The notes under the pieces are model-generated. The model was given only the letters and a program-made list of their open reading frames with translations. It did not search any database and was not told the origin of the DNA. Source: Leyella stercorea (GTDB lineage Bacteria > Bacteroidota > Bacteroidia > Bacteroidales > Bacteroidaceae). Taken from it: DNA of 36,664 nucleotides. The position numbers and the translations under genes are program-made. The DNA is taken from assembly GCF_019052365.1 (NCBI RefSeq), contig NZ_JAHQUY010000032.1, positions 1 through 36,664 on the forward strand, given 5' to 3'. Position 1 is the first letter of the stretch. Each line of letters begins with the position of its first letter. Shown here piece by piece: positions 34,641 through 36,664 of the stretch.

Positions 34641-34646
34641 TCTTTA

Positions 34647-34693
34647 GGGGGTGCACTTGTCTCAAGTGCACCAACGTAGCAAGAAGTGCACCC
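34647..34693. repeat. GGGTGCACTT element, copy 1
   Basis: GGGGTGCACTT at 34647 and AAGTGCACCC at 34684-34693 form inverted ends, with an inner AAGTGCACC at 34664-34672. A related element (GGGGGTGCACTTGTCT ... GCAAGAAGTGCAC) runs off the right edge of the window from 36611. Confidence 0.7.
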
Positions 34694-34730
34694 AGAAATA
34701 CACAGATTGTTAGGGTGCGTAAAACAAAAC

Positions 34731-34799
34731 AACGGATTAAGCGGATTAAACGGATTTTTACTCAAGCAATGAGAATCCGTTTAATCCGCTTAATCCGTT
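34731..34799. repeat. CGGATTAA inverted repeat (terminator-like)
   Basis: Perfect 26-base arms at 34731-34756 and 34774-34799, made of CGGATTAAG/CGGATTAAA units, enclose 17 bases and are followed by TTTTTAATTC. It lies between convergent genes and could terminate transcription both ways. The sequence ACGGATTTTTACTCAA from its loop side recurs at 36594-36609. Confidence 0.8.
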
Positions 34800-34828
34800 T
34801 TTAATTCTTGCAAGTAGAGCTATCCCAT

Positions 34829-35044
34829 TCACTGCTTGCGCTTGTTCCATTGCGCCATGATGAGACTTGTGGTGGGCGTGGTGACGATGTTGAGCACGAG
34901 GAAGTAGAGGATGACATGCCAGTCGCTGCTCTCGCCAGTAATGTCGAAGCCGAGCAGATAGAACACGCCGGAATACACCATCAGAAGCACGAAATAGAGA
35001 AGAAACTCGCAGGTCTTTTCTGCTGTCACTTTGTTTGTTGTCAT
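34829..35044 (-). CDS. Small two-helix membrane protein, unknown function
   Basis: The 71-residue protein has two predicted membrane helices (about 13-32, FLLYFVLLMVYSGVFYLLGF, and 44-63, VILYFLVLNIVTTPTTSLIM) and ends in the basic NKRKQ. I do not recognise a family. It is the last gene of the four-gene run that starts with the ECF sigma factor, with a 98-base gap ahead of it, so cotranscription is possible but uncertain. No pore or enzyme motif is visible. Confidence 0.55.
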   Translation of the reverse strand: MTTNKVTAEKTCEFLLYFVLLMVYSGVFYLLGFDITGESSDWHVILYFLVLNIVTTPTTSLIMAQWNKRKQ

Positions 35045-35142
35045 AACTGTATGTTTTTGAAGATTATTATCGGGTTGATACTGTTTGGAGTGTCGATATT
35101 GTTTGGAGGGAGGTTGATATTATTAGGAGGGATGTGATGCTG

Positions 35143-35538
35143 TTAGAGAGGTTGCTTGGCTGCAGATGCTGATTGTCTGCACAACTGCACCATTGCGCCA
35201 ATCAGCACGACATCGCCAAGCACCCATGCAGCATAGGCGAACCACTCGCTGTATGCCTCGATGCTCAGCAGCGGCATGAGGAAAGCCAGTGCGGTTGCGG
35301 CATCGAAGAAGTCTGACTTCAGCAAACTGCGCGCAACGGCACACAGACGGCGACGGTCGGCGAGGGCGAGCCACAGCGCTCTGCCCGCTACGGCGAGTAG
35401 GAGCACGGCGCAAGTGGCGATGAGTAAGGGCGACACATGCTGCATGCCGTACTCAAGCAGCGCGTCGAGCTTTAACCACAGGCAGAGCAGCACGCCCATA
35501 GCCATTGTTGTCTCGTTTCTATACTCGTTTGTTTCCAT
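35143..35538 (-). CDS. Small polytopic membrane protein, unknown function
   Basis: With the ATG at 35538 the protein has 131 residues and three or four hydrophobic segments (around 13-27, 35-57, 80-97 and 102-122), separated by a basic loop, ALADRRRLCAVARSLLKSD. An in-frame ATG at 35691 would add 51 residues but would overlap the upstream gene by almost 100 bases and give an arginine-rich leader, so I reject it. Function and family are unknown. It lies 59 bases behind the anti-sigma-like gene on the same strand and may be regulated by, or report to, that sigma factor. Confidence 0.6.
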   Translation of the reverse strand: METNEYRNETTMAMGVLLCLWLKLDALLEYGMQHVSPLLIATCAVLLLAVAGRALWLALADRRRLCAVARSLLKSDFFDAATALAFLMPLLSIEAYSEWFAYAAWVLGDVVLIGAMVQLCRQSASAAKQPL

Positions 35539-35597
35539 AGCGTGTTTTTGTTTTTTTATCAGAATGGATGTTATGGTTTTAATCAGACGAGGCTGTT

Positions 35598-35897
35598 TCA
35601 GCGTTTTGTATTGTACGGGTTGTCGATGTCCAAAAACAGGTCGAGCAGCACGCCCAATGCGAACACGGCTGCGTACTTCAGTCGGCGCCATCCCGTGCGC
35701 GGCTTCTTCGTTGCGGGCGCCTTTTCGGTGAAGTATCTCTCGGTGGCGAACAAGCCCATTGTAGCCTTTGCCTCGCGAATGTCGTCGGAGTCGTCGTCGG
35801 TTTCGGCAAGCATCTGCTTCAGCTGCGCCTCCTCCTGCTCGCTCAGCGTGGCGTCGAAATAGCCCTCAATCAGACTGTGTATATCGTTCTTTGCCAT
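35598..35897 (-). CDS. Small anti-sigma-like protein
   Basis: This 99-residue protein begins MAKNDIHSLIEGYFDATLSEQEEAQLKQMLAE, the pattern seen at the start of short anti-sigma partners in Bacteroidetes (helix with LIExYFxxxLSxxEExxL). An ATERYFTEKAPATKKP linker and one weak membrane segment (YAAVFALGVLLDLFLDI) follow, and the protein ends soon after. No CHCC zinc motif is present. The ATG overlaps the sigma-factor stop by one base (TGATG), strong evidence that the two are made together. The role as anti-sigma factor is inferred from pairing and N-terminal pattern; it lacks a sensory periplasmic domain. Confidence 0.65.
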   Translation of the reverse strand: MAKNDIHSLIEGYFDATLSEQEEAQLKQMLAETDDDSDDIREAKATMGLFATERYFTEKAPATKKPRTGWRRLKYAAVFALGVLLDLFLDIDNPYNTKR

Positions 35898-36376
35898 CAG
35901 TTTATGTTTTTATAAGTTTCACGAATCTGTTTTCGCGCTCTCGAAAGCGTCTGTCTTACGTTCTCCTCCGTCATGTCTACGGCGGCGGCAATCTCGGCGA
36001 ACGAGTATCCCTCGTAGTCGCGCATCCAGAGCACGCGCCGCTGCGTGTCGCTGAGCTGTGTCTCCACAATTCGCTTCACGGTGTCGAAGCGTTCGCGCAT
36101 GTCCTGCTCCTTTGCGTCGTCGGTGGCGCCGCAGACGTTGGCGGGCTGAGCGCTGCGGTGGGCTGAGCGCAGATAGTCGATGCTCACGTTCTTCACTATT
36201 GTGGCGGCTATGCGCTCCGTCTGCTGCTGGTCGGGCGGCATGTTTTTCAGTGTCCACAGCTTGCAGAACGCGTCCTGCAGCACATCGTCGGCGTTGTCCT
36301 CACCGGCTATGCTGCGCGCCGTGGTGTGCAGTCGTTGACGTATGCGCGTGAATATTGTCAGTACGTTGTTTTCCAT
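35897..36376 (-). CDS. ECF-type RNA polymerase sigma factor
   Basis: The 159-residue protein has only regions sigma-2 and sigma-4. Region 2 is seen in RLHTTARSIAGEDNADDVLQDAFCKLW and the following ATIVKNVSIDYLRSAHR, and region 4 in LSDTQRRVLWMRDYEGYSFAEIAAAVDMTEENVRQTLSRARKQIRE with its helix-turn-helix. A short acidic linker joins them. It should direct RNA polymerase to a small regulon. Partners downstream are an anti-sigma-like gene and two membrane proteins; no FecR or TonB-dependent receptor gene is in view. No TAnnTTTG box is seen upstream, so it may be autoregulated from its own promoter type. Confidence 0.9.
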   Translation of the reverse strand: MENNVLTIFTRIRQRLHTTARSIAGEDNADDVLQDAFCKLWTLKNMPPDQQQTERIAATIVKNVSIDYLRSAHRSAQPANVCGATDDAKEQDMRERFDTVKRIVETQLSDTQRRVLWMRDYEGYSFAEIAAAVDMTEENVRQTLSRARKQIRETYKNIN

Positions 36377-36494
36377 TGTCGTGTCGGTGGGGTGCGTTCT
36401 GGGTTTGTCGGTTGCTTGTTACATATATATAACGTGCGACGCGCGGTTTTGTGACAAGCTGGTGCAGTTTTTTTGCGATTCTACCGTAATAAAA

Positions 36495-36569
36495 AACGAA
36501 CACGAACAGCGCGAATATCACGAATGGATAAACCTTGCATTCGTGATATTCGAGTTATTCGTGTTCGTT
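36495..36569. repeat. CGAATATCACGAATG inverted repeat
   Basis: Two nested stems: AACGAACACGAA (36495-36506) with 36558-36569, and CGAATATCACGAATG (36512-36526) with 36538-36552, separated by a small internal bulge. The motif style ATTCGTGTTCG is common between genes in this phylum. It lies upstream of the sigma-factor gene. The 288-base stretch 36377-36664 shows otherwise only a GTTATATATATGTAAC-like AT-rich palindrome near 36418-36433. Confidence 0.75.
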
Positions 36570-36610
36570 ATAAAAAGCAATTGATATTATTGCACGGATT
36601 TTTACTCAAA

Positions 36611-36664
36611 GGGGGTGCACTTGTCTCCGCTCGGCTTTGCCGCTTGCCAGAGCAAGAAGTGCAC
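36611..36664. repeat. GGGTGCACTT element, copy 2 (cut by window end)
   Basis: GGGGGTGCACTTGTCT at the left and GCAAGAAGTGCAC at the right match the borders of the element at 34647-34693, with a different interior (CCGCTCGGCTTTGCCGCTTG). The right end may extend past the window. Confidence 0.65.

Noticed and set aside
35051..35137. 28-codon hydrophobic plus-strand frame (MFLKIIIGLILFG...)
   Set aside because: It lies between two minus-strand genes, without promoter or ribosome site, in DNA made of degenerate TTGATATTGTTTGGAG repeats; the hydrophobic product is likely chance.
35539..35691. N-terminal extension of the membrane protein to an ATG at 35691
   Set aside because: It would overlap the anti-sigma-like gene by nearly 100 bases and adds an Arg-rich leader; the ATG at 35538 falls in the gap.

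Overview
The window looks like a chromosomal segment from a Bacteroidetes bacterium, most likely a Prevotella-type member of the Prevotellaceae. The reasons are the order of the cell-division/cell-wall (dcw) genes, a Bacteroidetes FtsL-like protein, glycine-lipid acyltransferases, many TAnnTTTG -7 promoter boxes, few Shine-Dalgarno sites, and several families of short extragenic repeats. This placement is inferred from gene content and style, not from a database match.

Layout. 1-571: 3' end of an IS110-family transposase. 769-2800 (minus): glsA-glsB, predicted glycine-lipid (N-acyl/O-acyl) synthesis. 2969-18967 (plus): dcw cluster in the order rsmH, ftsL-like, ftsI (PBP with PASTA), murE, mraY, murD, ftsW, murG, murC, ftsQ, ftsA, ftsZ. 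It supplies lipid II synthesis, the septal synthase/transpeptidase pair and the FtsQ/FtsA/FtsZ division machinery. mraZ, murF and ddl are not in it. Extragenic repeats lie between mraY/murD and murD/ftsW, and a very strong hairpin terminator plus a new promoter lies between ftsW and murG. 19262-21052 (plus): a divergent dxs-like gene. 26824-21173 (minus): topA-aroK-speA, then an AbiEii-type toxin and its DUF6922-like partner attached directly behind speA. 28145-27075 (minus): a secreted protein resembling the rhamnosidase N-terminal sandwich, carrying an in-frame repeat insertion. 30242-28269 (minus): gyrB. 30799-30441 (minus): tRNA-Glu and rpsT, apparently co-transcribed. 30933-31658 (plus): recO. 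31863-34640 (plus): a DUF3843-like protein and a transglutaminase-like lipoprotein. 36376-34829 (minus): ECF sigma factor, anti-sigma-like protein and two small membrane proteins.

Most of the window is conserved core genome. The unusual material is in the joints: at least six families of short repeats, two of which have entered or completed coding sequences (the GlsA C-terminus and the rhamnosidase-like protein); mutually exclusive hairpins behind dxs; a toxin-antitoxin pair docked on a housekeeping operon; and a four-gene ECF sigma locus without a FecR/TonB receptor partner in view. I did not find a clearly new multi-gene defence or metabolic system. The best candidates for undescribed biology are the coding-sequence-invading repeats and the ECF sigma mini-operon.
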